Source of the DNA: Bacteroidales bacterium
GTDB lineage: Bacteria; Bacteroidota; Bacteroidia; Bacteroidales; UBA932
NCBI GenBank assembly: GCA_028690215.1
Contig: JAQVBQ010000004.1
Location: 53,204-117,203 of the forward strand
DNA length: 64,000 bases
Direction: 5' to 3'
Each line of letters starts with the position of its first letter. Within the stretch, counting starts at the first letter, position 1. A program made the position numbers and the translations under genes. This document shows, piece by piece, positions 52,917 to 61,455 of the stretch. The notes under the pieces were generated by a model. The model was not told the origin of the DNA and made no database searches. It saw nothing but the letters and a program-made list of their open reading frames with translations.

Positions 52917-55015
52917 AAAATAGATTATTTCTCTTGTTAATAGGTTTGTCGATGAATAATTTAGTTTCTGCTCAGGTTCAGAATGAAGGAAAATTGGTTT
53001 TGTTTGACGCATCAAAAGCCACAAATGGATCTATATCTGCAACTAACGGAGCTACATTTAAACTTGACGGCGGACTTCTCAAAATCAGCACTGTCGGGAA
53101 CAATGAATACCCATCTGTGCGTATTGAGGGTGAGTGGAATATCTCAGATTTTAACCAAATAGAGATTGAACTTGTCAATTTCACCAAGTCGTCACTTCCT
53201 GTAATGGTAAGACTTGAGAATGCCAATGCTAACCCTGACAAAGAGCGGGGAATTCTTCTCGACAGAGTTTCAATAGCCGGAGGTGCAACAAAAAGCCTTA
53301 CATTTCCGATACCTCCTAAGCCACCCTATCCGGATGTGAAGGAGAAACTTTTCGGAATGAGATATACCCCGTACAAATTGTCGGGCCTCGTTGAGGATCT
53401 TGATAAAAGTAAGGTGAAGGCTATCACTGTATATCTGAGAAAACCAAAGAATGACTGGGAGTGGGCGGTGAAAAGTGTCTCTGCAACAAAGGGAGAGCCG
53501 GAGAAAATGGTCTCTTGGATGAACATCCCGGCAGACAAATTCTTCCCTTTTATTGACAAGTACGGACAATTCGTCCATAAAGAGTGGCCCGGAAAGACAA
53601 AAAGCGATGAGGAGCTGGTGGAGTCACACAAAAGAGAGTTACTTGACCTTGCAGCACATAAAGGGCCTGAGGACAGGAGTAAATTCGGAGGATGGAAAAG
53701 TGGTCCTAGAGAGAAGGCAACAGGTCATTTCTATGTAAAAAAGATTGATGGTAAATGGTGGATGGTAGATCCTGAGGGATATCTTTTCTGGTCACACGGT
53801 GTTGTCAGGGTAACCCCGTCAACAGCAGTGACACCTCTGGACGGAAGGGATATTTATTTCACAGACCTGCCAAAGGAGAATGATCCTTTTGCAGAGTTCT
53901 ACAAGACCCATGATCAGCTTCTCTATCCATATTATGTTGCAAGAGGAATAAAGCGTACTTATGACTTTTCAGCAGCAAATATCAAGAGAAAGTACGGTGA
54001 GAACTGGCGTGCCGAATTTGCAAATATTGCTCATATACGTCTGAAAAGCTGGGGGCTGAATACAATAGCCAACAGTTCAGACAAATCTATCTGCATGATG
54101 GATAAAACCCCATATACAGACAGAATTGAGTTGAAATCACCTGACATAGAGGGTAGCAGGCAAGATTGGTGGAAGTTTAAGGATCCTTTCCATCCTGAAT
54201 TCAGAAAAGATTTCAGAAGGCAGTTGCTTGAAAGGAAAAAAGAGCTGGATGACCCATGGTGTTTCGGATTCTTCGTGGATAACGAGATTGCCTGGGGAAG
54301 CTCCACAGCTCTTGCAGAGTGGACTATGCAGTCACCTGCAACACAACCTGCCAAGGTTGAGATGATAAAATTTCTGAAGAAGAAATATCGTTCAATAGAA
54401 AAACTCAACTCTAAGTGGACAACAAATTATTCAGGTTGGGATGATCTTCTCAAGTTCCAGGGAGAGCTTCCTCAGGCAGCAATGGAAGATTGCAAAATCT
54501 TTACAGAGGTCATAACCGAGGCTTACTTCAAATTTGTAAGAGAGGAGTTTAAAAAAGTAGCACCAAACAAACTCTATCTTGGTTGCCGTTTTGCACGTTC
54601 AAATGCGACTGTTCTGAAGATTGGAGCAAAATATTGTGATGTACTTAGCTATAATATCTATTCCCGCTCACTTTCAACATTCTCACTTCCTGAAGGAGTT
54701 GATAAGCCGGTTATGATAGGCGAGTTTCATTTCGGTGCCCTTGACAGAGGACTTTTCCATCCCGGGCTTGTTGAGACAGCAAATCAACAAAAAAGGGGAG
54801 AGGCATACAAGGTATATGTTGAATCAGCACTGCGACATCCAAATATTATAGGGACACACTGGCATCAATTCTCAGATCAGGCAACAACCGGAAGGTTTGA
54901 CGGAGAGAATTTCCAGGTAGGCTTTACAGATGTTTGTGACAATCCATATCCTGAAACAATTGAGAATATCAGGAAAGTCGGATACGTAATGTATGAAATA
55001 AGAGCGAAAAAGTGA
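52913..55015 (+). CDS. Agarase-like glycoside hydrolase (GH50/GH86-like)
   Basis: Exported protein of 700 residues with a signal peptide (about 1-20, LVSAQ). A carbohydrate-binding-like beta domain (about 25-195) precedes a TIM-barrel catalytic domain (about 270-690). The general acid/base is probably E458 in FGFFVDNEIAWG, and the nucleophile E604 in PVMIGEFHFGALDRG. WWMVDPEGYLFWSHGVVRV is a hallmark of agarase-type enzymes. Related enzymes cut beta-linked galactans, but the family spans more than agar, so the substrate stays open. It overlaps the ROK gene by 4 bases and lutA by 4. Confidence 0.78.
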   Translation: MKNRLFLLLIGLSMNNLVSAQVQNEGKLVLFDASKATNGSISATNGATFKLDGGLLKISTVGNNEYPSVRIEGEWNISDFNQIEIELVNFTKSSLPVMVRLENANANPDKERGILLDRVSIAGGATKSLTFPIPPKPPYPDVKEKLFGMRYTPYKLSGLVEDLDKSKVKAITVYLRKPKNDWEWAVKSVSATKGEPEKMVSWMNIPADKFFPFIDKYGQFVHKEWPGKTKSDEELVESHKRELLDLAAHKGPEDRSKFGGWKSGPREKATGHFYVKKIDGKWWMVDPEGYLFWSHGVVRVTPSTAVTPLDGRDIYFTDLPKENDPFAEFYKTHDQLLYPYYVARGIKRTYDFSAANIKRKYGENWRAEFANIAHIRLKSWGLNTIANSSDKSICMMDKTPYTDRIELKSPDIEGSRQDWWKFKDPFHPEFRKDFRRQLLERKKELDDPWCFGFFVDNEIAWGSSTALAEWTMQSPATQPAKVEMIKFLKKKYRSIEKLNSKWTTNYSGWDDLLKFQGELPQAAMEDCKIFTEVITEAYFKFVREEFKKVAPNKLYLGCRFARSNATVLKIGAKYCDVLSYNIYSRSLSTFSLPEGVDKPVMIGEFHFGALDRGLFHPGLVETANQQKRGEAYKVYVESALRHPNIIGTHWHQFSDQATTGRFDGENFQVGFTDVCDNPYPETIENIRKVGYVMYEIRAKK

Positions 55016-55770
55016 AAGTGGCAGAGAGATACAAAATAGGGCTGTTCATACCATGCTATATTGACCAGTTTTACCCTCAGGTCGGAATAGCTACACTGGA
55101 ACTGCTCAGAAAACTGGGACAGGATGTACACTATCCCCTTGAGCAGACATGTTGCGGGCAGCCGTTGGCAAACAGCGGGGCTGAGGATGATGCAAAAGAT
55201 GTGTACAAAAATTTTGTAAGAAATTTCTCTGAATTCGATTATGTTGTTACCCCATCCGGGAGTTGTGCCTATCATGTCAGAGAGCATTATGATATATTGG
55301 AGCAGAGTGAGGATGTAGTTAAAGTCAGGCGATGTACTTATGAGTTGTGTGAATTTATCGCCGATGTTCTGAAGGTTGACGATCTTAAAATAAACTATCC
55401 TCACAGGGTAGGGGTCCATCAGAGCTGTCACGGCTTACGTGGTCTTAAGCTCGGCAACCCTTCGGAACTTATATCTGCAAGCTATTCAAAGGTTATCTCT
55501 TTGTTGGAGAAGGCTGAGGGAATAGAGTTGATAAAACTTGACAGAGAGGACGAGTGCTGCGGTTTCGGAGGAACCTTCTCTATATTTGAACCGGCCGTCT
55601 CGGCAAGGATGGGACGTGACAGAGTAGATGACCATATCAGAAATAATGCTGAGGTGATTACTGCGACCGATATGTCCTGTCTGATGCACATGGAGGGTAT
55701 AATAAGGAGGAAAAATCTGAATATTAAGGTTGTCCATATTGCAGAAATATTAAATTCTAACACTCTATGA
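55012..55770 (+). CDS. lutA: LutA-like (Fe-S) oxidoreductase subunit
   Basis: Lactate-utilization subunit of 252 residues from a GTG start that overlaps the preceding stop (GTGA). Two CCG domains are visible: LFIPCYIDQFYPQVG with TCCGQPLANSG (46-56), and later HQSCHGLRGL with DECCGFGGTFS. These motifs bind a noncubane Fe-S or heterodisulfide-type centre in relatives. LutABC together oxidise L-lactate to pyruvate. No signal peptide is seen, so it is cytosolic or peripheral to the membrane. Confidence 0.92.
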   Translation: MKVAERYKIGLFIPCYIDQFYPQVGIATLELLRKLGQDVHYPLEQTCCGQPLANSGAEDDAKDVYKNFVRNFSEFDYVVTPSGSCAYHVREHYDILEQSEDVVKVRRCTYELCEFIADVLKVDDLKINYPHRVGVHQSCHGLRGLKLGNPSELISASYSKVISLLEKAEGIELIKLDREDECCGFGGTFSIFEPAVSARMGRDRVDDHIRNNAEVITATDMSCLMHMEGIIRRKNLNIKVVHIAEILNSNTL

Positions 55771-57143
55771 CAAACCATTCGGAAAGAGCAGCAATTTTTC
55801 TCAAAGATCAGAAGAGGGTGAGTTGGCACGATGAGACACTCTGGATTGTGAGAAAAAAGAGAGACAAGGCAGCTGCTGAAGTAAAAGAGTGGGAGGAGCT
55901 CCGCAATAAAGCCTCTCAGATCAAGGATTACGTGCTTTCAGATTTAGCCTATCTCCTGATGGAATTTGAAAGAAATGCGACATCAAACGGAGCTGTGGTA
56001 CATTGGGCTGCAGATGCGGATGAGTTCAACAGAATAGTACTGGAGATTATAAAAAGCAAAAATGGCCGTAACGTAGTCAAGAGTAAGTCGATGCTCACTG
56101 AGGAGTGCGGGTTGAACCATTATCTGGAGAATCATGGGATTGAAATTGTAGACACAGATCTCGGAGAACGTATAATTCAATTCAGAAATGAACCACCGAG
56201 TCACATAGTACTTCCGGCGATTCACCTGAAGAAAGAGGATATTGGTGAGTTGTTCCATACAAAGCTTGGTACGGAGAAAGGAGCCACCGACCCTCAGTAT
56301 TTGACCAGAGCAGCCAGGGCTCATCTTAGAGAGAAGTTTGTTAACGCTCAGGTTGCACTTACCGGAGTGAACTTTGCTGTTGCAGAGAACGGCTCTGTTG
56401 TAGTATGCACAAACGAAGGAAATGCAGACATGGGGGTACACTCGGCACCCGTACAGATTCACTGTATGGGCATTGAGAAGATTATCCCTAAAATGGAGCA
56501 TTTGGGCATATTTACAAGGCTACTGGCCAGAAATGCCACAGGACAGCCCATAACCACATATACTTCGCATTACATGACTCCAAAGGAGAATGGGGAGATG
56601 CACATAATAATTGTGGATAATGGACGTACAGAGAGACTCGGAAGCAGAGATTACAGAGATGCACTTAAATGTATACGTTGCGGGGCTTGTATGAACACCT
56701 GTCCGGTATATAGAAGGAGTGGCGGACACAGTTATGGATTCACAATACCGGGACCTATAGGAACAATACTGGCACCACACTCTTTACCCGGAAAAATCGT
56801 TTACAAGGACCTTCCAGCCGCATCCTCATTATGTATGTCCTGTTCAAATGTATGTCCTGTAAAAATCGGTATACACGAGCAGATATATAAACTGAGACAG
56901 GAGTTGATAAGAAACGGCTATGGCTCTCTTGTCAAAAGGTTCATCCTGAAGATTTCCGGATTTGTTTTCTCAAAACCTAACTTATACGATCTGTCAGGAA
57001 AAATGGTGAGAATGGCATTGAAAATACTTCCCAGACCACTGATATACAATCGTATCAATGCCTGGGGTTTGGAGAGGGAACTGCCTTCGGTCCCCGCACA
57101 ATCTTTTAAAGAGTGGTACAGACAAAATGAAAGCAATCAATAG
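55767..57143 (+). CDS. lutB: LutB-like Fe-S lactate dehydrogenase subunit
   Basis: Protein of 458 residues. The N-terminal LUD domain (about 40-290) includes KSMLTEECGLNHYLE, AVAENGSVVVCTNEGNADM and the CGACMNTCP start of the ferredoxin region. Two 4Fe-4S motifs are present: CIRCGACMNTCPVYR and CMSCSNVCPVK. A C-terminal helical region follows. It overlaps lutA by 4 bases and lutC by 17. It probably takes electrons from L-lactate to the quinone pool with LutA and LutC. Confidence 0.92.
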   Translation: MTNHSERAAIFLKDQKRVSWHDETLWIVRKKRDKAAAEVKEWEELRNKASQIKDYVLSDLAYLLMEFERNATSNGAVVHWAADADEFNRIVLEIIKSKNGRNVVKSKSMLTEECGLNHYLENHGIEIVDTDLGERIIQFRNEPPSHIVLPAIHLKKEDIGELFHTKLGTEKGATDPQYLTRAARAHLREKFVNAQVALTGVNFAVAENGSVVVCTNEGNADMGVHSAPVQIHCMGIEKIIPKMEHLGIFTRLLARNATGQPITTYTSHYMTPKENGEMHIIIVDNGRTERLGSRDYRDALKCIRCGACMNTCPVYRRSGGHSYGFTIPGPIGTILAPHSLPGKIVYKDLPAASSLCMSCSNVCPVKIGIHEQIYKLRQELIRNGYGSLVKRFILKISGFVFSKPNLYDLSGKMVRMALKILPRPLIYNRINAWGLERELPSVPAQSFKEWYRQNESNQ

Positions 57144-57726
57144 TAGCAGACAAAAGATAGTTGAGAACATCAGAAAGTCAACGATGGCCGGAGGCATTAA
57201 TCATGCTCTGCCTCAGCTATCTTTTACTGATATAGAGAAAGAATCAAAAGAGGAGCTATATGAGAGATTCTCTCAATCATTAAAAAATGCCGGAGCAGGA
57301 GTTGTGGTATTGGATGTTTCTGAACTGGAGGGATATTTGAAAGATAAATTTCCGGAAGTGATTGATCTCCGGGATAGGAGTATATGGGAGCGTTACAAGG
57401 GAATGAAACCTTTGGAAATGGAATCAAAAACTGAATCTGTTCTCCTTATCGGGAAAATGGGTGTTGCAGAGAATGGCGCAATATGGGTTGATGAAACCTG
57501 TTTCCCTGAGAGATTGCTGCCATTTATCACAGGAAAGCTGGTTTTGTTAGTAGACGGGAAGACAATTGTCCGGGACATGCATGCAGCATATGCAGCTATT
57601 GCAGGCAAACTGGAAGGTTTTGGTGTTTTTGTTTCTGGTCCTTCCAAGACTGCAGATATTGAACAAAGCCTGGTTTATGGAGCTCATGGTGCAATCTCGC
57701 TCGATGTAATATTATTGAGAGGCTAA
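57127..57726 (+). CDS. lutC: LutC-like lactate utilization protein
   Basis: LUD-domain protein of 199 residues from the ATG at 57127, a start that overlaps lutB by 17 bases. A longer in-frame reading exists but would overlap lutB much more. The LUD core includes VLLIGKMGVAENGAIWVDE, LVLLVDGKTIVRDMHAAY and FVSGPSKTADIEQSLVYGAHGA. This matches the third subunit of the LutABC system. Last gene of the continuous operon; a promoter for the next gene lies in the following 100 bases. Confidence 0.88.
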   Translation: MKAINSSRQKIVENIRKSTMAGGINHALPQLSFTDIEKESKEELYERFSQSLKNAGAGVVVLDVSELEGYLKDKFPEVIDLRDRSIWERYKGMKPLEMESKTESVLLIGKMGVAENGAIWVDETCFPERLLPFITGKLVLLVDGKTIVRDMHAAYAAIAGKLEGFGVFVSGPSKTADIEQSLVYGAHGAISLDVILLRG

Positions 57727-57756
57727 AATCCCCGTTTCACTTTGTTTTATTAGGTT

Positions 57757-57791
57757 TTTGAGCTTATTATTACACTTTTTATTTATATTTG
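57757..57791 (+). promoter_or_regulatory. Predicted promoter of the second ROK gene
   Basis: TTTG (57757-57760), 23 bases, TATATTTG (57784-57791), about 36 bases before the ATG at 57828. Confidence 0.55.
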
Positions 57792-57827
57792 TTAACATTT
57801 ACAAATTTTCTGATAACTAATATAAAA

Positions 57828-58928
57828 ATGTATACTAAGGAAAACCGAATTGTAGTCACACTGGATGCCGGAGGAACAAATTTTGTCTTCAGCGCCATTC
57901 AGGGGAATGAATATGTTGTAAGACCAATAACCCTTCCTTCGAACGCTTCGGATCTGGATACCTGCCTTTCAACTTTGGTAAAGGGATTTGATGCAATAAT
58001 AAAGTCATTGGGCAATAGTCCTGTTGCAATCAGCTTTGCCTTTCCTGGCCCGGCTGATTATAAAAATGGAATTATAGGCGGCTATTTGCCGAACTTTCCG
58101 TCATTCAGGGATGGAGTGGCTTTAGGCCCGTTTTTGGAGGATAAATTTGGTTTGCCTGTATATATAAACAATGATGCTGATCTTTTTACATACGGAGAAG
58201 CCATTGCCGGTGCATTACCTGAGATAAATCAACGACTGAAAGAGGCAGGAAGTCACAAGCAATATAACAATCTTATAGGTTATACATGGGGTACAGGCTT
58301 TGGTTATGGTCTCTCAATCAATGGTAAACTCCATATGGGGGATAACTCTTGTACTGAGACATTTTGCCTGAGACACAAACTGATGCCGGGAATTATTGTT
58401 GAGGACGGAGTCTCAGTAAGAGCGATAAAAAGGGTGTACGGAGAACTGAGCCATAATCCTGACCATAATCTTGAACCGGTAGATATATACAGAGTTGCAA
58501 CCGGAGCGATGGAGGGAGACAAAGATTCTGCAATCAAGGCATTTGAACTCTTTGGCGAGATTGCAGGAGATGCAATTGCAACTGCGACATCTCTGATAGA
58601 CGGTATTGTTGTCATAGGTGGTGGAATCACATCTGCCAGCAAATTCATTATGCCATCAATGTTAAACGAGATGAGAAGCAGCGTAAAAACTCTCTCGGGA
58701 GAGAACGTAAACCGTCTTCAACTTAATGTTTACAATCTGGATTCCAAGGAGGAGTTCGAACAATTTGCGAAGGGACAGAGCAGGGAACTTAATGTATACG
58801 GAAGTGACAGAAAGGTTATATATGATCCTGAAAAGAGGACAGGAGTCATGATTTCCAAACTTGGTGCAAGCAAGGCAATAGCAATAGGTGCTTATTGCTA
58901 TGCAATTCACTGTATTGATAAAAAATAG
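57828..58928 (+). CDS. ROK family sugar kinase-like protein (second copy)
   Basis: ROK protein of 366 residues from the ATG at 57828. The first phosphate loop is LDAGGTNFVFSAI, catalytic Asp is in YINNDADLFTYGE, and GYTWGTGFGYGL is the second phosphate motif. A Cys-containing insert (SCTETFCLRHKLMP) sits where the ROK zinc site often lies but does not match its usual pattern. It is longer and quite different from the first ROK protein, so the two probably act on different sugars or one is regulatory. It appears to be transcribed from its own promoter. Confidence 0.85.
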   Translation: MYTKENRIVVTLDAGGTNFVFSAIQGNEYVVRPITLPSNASDLDTCLSTLVKGFDAIIKSLGNSPVAISFAFPGPADYKNGIIGGYLPNFPSFRDGVALGPFLEDKFGLPVYINNDADLFTYGEAIAGALPEINQRLKEAGSHKQYNNLIGYTWGTGFGYGLSINGKLHMGDNSCTETFCLRHKLMPGIIVEDGVSVRAIKRVYGELSHNPDHNLEPVDIYRVATGAMEGDKDSAIKAFELFGEIAGDAIATATSLIDGIVVIGGGITSASKFIMPSMLNEMRSSVKTLSGENVNRLQLNVYNLDSKEEFEQFAKGQSRELNVYGSDRKVIYDPEKRTGVMISKLGASKAIAIGAYCYAIHCIDKK

Positions 58929-58943
58929 AAAAAGATACTTCTG

Positions 58944-60599
58944 TTACCTATATCCGGTTCCGTTGCAATATATACACCTCACATTGTCGTGATAATGCCC
59001 CGCAGCTACTACTTTACGGCATATCGTACACCATTCGTTATTACCACCATAGCTTGGAGCAAATTTTATCACATCTCTGCGTCCGGTTCCGTTGCAGTAT
59101 GAGCACTGAACTTTTCTCGGTTGTTGAGTTGTTTGATTGTTTTGTGAAGAAGTTCCTGTCTGCGGGACATATACCGGGATGACGACAACATTTGTCTTTT
59201 GTTTTTCAGTCTGAGTGTAGCTCTTCTTTTTGGCAGGCGTGTATCCGGCAACTTCATAAACTGTAAAGGGGCCATTTTTTTGTTGTTGTACCTCAAAACG
59301 CCCTGAAATACACGATATCCCTGTATAAATGCATGGAATCATCAATCTGCCGTTAGTGTCATAAGCTCCGACAGTATCGCCATTTCTGACCCTTATATAA
59401 TGATCTATGTCGTCATATATTATCATTGAATGCTCGGCCGGAATCTTTAGATTCCCATTCAGATCGCAAAGACCCCTTTTTCCCCCTTCTGCAGTTACTT
59501 CATAGAATTTACCCGGTGCGTAAAATGTTGATATTTCGGTATATTTACCTACAGGAATTATTGCATTACCTGAGTATGTGTAAATACCCTCAGTGTTTCC
59601 ACTCTCAGCTTTTATATATCCATAACTTTTTTGCACATAGATCTTGTCCATAACCGGAGGGATAATCTCTTTGCCTTTAATGTCAAGAAGTCCTTGCTTC
59701 CCATCCTTTTGTATATAGATATATCCTTCAGATTGATAAACACTTAGTTTGTCCATTACGGGCTCGACTATATATTTTCCATCCATTGTACAAACACCGC
59801 TTTTCCCATCTCTATTGACAAGTATATACCCCTCTTTGTCAAATATGAGAATACTCTCCATCTCAGCTGGCAAGACAACATGGCCATCTTTTGCAATCAA
59901 GCCTTTTTTACCATCTTTTTCAACATGGAAAAAACTATCATAAAATAAACATTGTGAATATATAGGATCAATAAGTACTTTACAATTCAGATTAAAGATG
60001 CCTTTTTTTCCATCCTGTTCTACTTTTATAAAGCCCTCTTCCTTGTCAAGATAGATACTTGACATGACAGGAGGAATCAATTCTTTCCCGGACTTGTCGC
60101 ATAGCGCGGTCTTGCCCTCTTTTTTTGTAATAATAAATCCATCTTTTAACATCCACAATGATATATCGGTATATCTCCCCAGAGGAATAATCTCAACGCC
60201 ATTGTTGTCACATAGCCCAAATGTCCGTTCATCGTTTACGGATACATAGCCCTCCTTGAAGAACCTGTTGTCAAAACTCTTATATCTTCCAGGAGTAAGT
60301 ATGACTCTTCCGGAAAGATCTGTGAGTCCCAGAGCTTTATCCTTAACCACAATAACATATCCCTCTTTGATAAAAAAGCATCTTATACTGTTATACTCGG
60401 TAGGAGGAATTATCTCTCTTCCTGAAGGATTGAGCAAACCCTCCATATTTCCGGATTTAACAACGAAATATCCCGAGGCGGTATCAAGTATCACCTTTTC
60501 GTATCTGTTCCCCGAATTTTTAATAATATCATTATGCTCTTGTGCAAAAAGAGATGTGCTCATCAGTATGAGCAGAAAAATGTTAAATAACTTGTACAT
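58944..60599 (-). CDS. Secreted WG-repeat protein with C-terminal CxxCxGxG motifs
   Basis: Protein of 551 residues with a signal peptide (about 1-19, SLFAQ). About ten repeats of roughly 43 residues follow the WG/beta-rich pattern DGKKGL, GxxxIIPP, then EGYIxV. The C-terminal 60 residues carry CSYCNGTGRR, CTICR and CIYCNGTGYR, a DnaJ-type CxxCxGxG pairing that could bind zinc. The repeats suggest a binding scaffold at the cell surface or in the periplasm. Function unknown. It is convergent with the ROK gene (15-base gap). Confidence 0.82.
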   Translation of the reverse strand: MYKLFNIFLLILMSTSLFAQEHNDIIKNSGNRYEKVILDTASGYFVVKSGNMEGLLNPSGREIIPPTEYNSIRCFFIKEGYVIVVKDKALGLTDLSGRVILTPGRYKSFDNRFFKEGYVSVNDERTFGLCDNNGVEIIPLGRYTDISLWMLKDGFIITKKEGKTALCDKSGKELIPPVMSSIYLDKEEGFIKVEQDGKKGIFNLNCKVLIDPIYSQCLFYDSFFHVEKDGKKGLIAKDGHVVLPAEMESILIFDKEGYILVNRDGKSGVCTMDGKYIVEPVMDKLSVYQSEGYIYIQKDGKQGLLDIKGKEIIPPVMDKIYVQKSYGYIKAESGNTEGIYTYSGNAIIPVGKYTEISTFYAPGKFYEVTAEGGKRGLCDLNGNLKIPAEHSMIIYDDIDHYIRVRNGDTVGAYDTNGRLMIPCIYTGISCISGRFEVQQQKNGPFTVYEVAGYTPAKKKSYTQTEKQKTNVVVIPVYVPQTGTSSQNNQTTQQPRKVQCSYCNGTGRRDVIKFAPSYGGNNEWCTICRKVVAAGHYHDNVRCIYCNGTGYR

Positions 60600-60659
60600 A
60601 TCCTTTATTGGTTAGACTTTGTTTTCACCATTCACGGATACTGTTCCAATATTTATATA

Positions 60660-61394
60660 CTATTTGTTATGAATGGTCAATTTTATCAATTTCACGCCCG
60701 AAACAGTTATCCATACAAGAATAAAAAGCAGGGCGGGTGCTGCAATTGAGAAAGTGTAAATAGGATAGACCGGGAAAAAAACCAATCCGGAGAAATAGAC
60801 AATTAAAAGAAGATTCCCGAGTAATCCAAGTGCGGATATAAATTTATTGAAGACCTTTCCTTTGAACATGGCCCTGGAGATAAGAATACCTGCAAAACTA
60901 ATCAAAATGTAGGGTAAAGATGAGCCGGGTCCGACTCCCCCCTTTGCAAGCAAAGCCTCACCGGCGGCTTCATATGCTAATCTTCCCGAGTCGTTGATAG
61001 CCGCTGCATACTTGCTACTTAATTCTAAAAATGGCAGGACAGGATTTTGTGAAATGAAAACTGAAGTGCTTATTATAAAAAAGACAAGAGCCAAAAATGA
61101 GTCTCCTCCGACTTTAGAATGTCTGTGAGCTGCATAGAATGCAAAAAAAACCGGGATCAGAGCAATCTGTAGTATAAGATTTAATAATCCCAGATTGTAT
61201 AATCCCAGTAAAATGTTCGTTTTAAGTTCCCCAAATAATCCTGTAGCACTCTGTGAAACAGAATCTGTCCCGTTCAGGGTTATTGTCATGTTTATGACAA
61301 TAAAGGTAATGATGATGATTGCACAAATAAATGCAGTTATTCCTCCTGCTTTATATATCGAAGACCATCGATGTGATAGATTTTTACTTTCCAT
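60660..61394 (-). CDS. Six-helix membrane protein of unknown function (DUF4386-like)
   Basis: Integral membrane protein of 244 residues with six or seven hydrophobic segments, beginning with GGITAFICAIIIITFIVINM. A loop with TITLNGTDSVSQSATGLFGEL and the GEALLAKGGVGPGSSLPYILIS segment resemble DUF4386 proteins. I see no transport, enzyme or signalling motif. It lies between the small secreted protein and the WG-repeat gene, each with a gap of about 60 bases, so it may be a separate unit. Confidence 0.6.
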   Translation of the reverse strand: MESKNLSHRWSSIYKAGGITAFICAIIIITFIVINMTITLNGTDSVSQSATGLFGELKTNILLGLYNLGLLNLILQIALIPVFFAFYAAHRHSKVGGDSFLALVFFIISTSVFISQNPVLPFLELSSKYAAAINDSGRLAYEAAGEALLAKGGVGPGSSLPYILISFAGILISRAMFKGKVFNKFISALGLLGNLLLIVYFSGLVFFPVYPIYTFSIAAPALLFILVWITVSGVKLIKLTIHNK

Positions 61395-61402
61395 AATTAA
61401 GC

Positions 61403-61434
61403 CAAATATACTAATTTGTTACTAAATTATCAAT
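61403..61434 (-). promoter_or_regulatory. Predicted promoter of the six-helix membrane protein
   Basis: On the minus strand ATTG (61434-61431), 20 bases, TATATTTG (61410-61403). The leader would be only about 4 bases, so the transcript would be nearly leaderless. Confidence 0.4.
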
Positions 61435-61455
61435 CTATCACTTTTAGGTGATTGC

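Noticed and set aside
58944-60599. Repeated DNA that could be taken for a CRISPR array
   Set aside because: The repeats are codon-degenerate parts of one open reading frame (WG repeats), with no identical direct repeats and no spacers.
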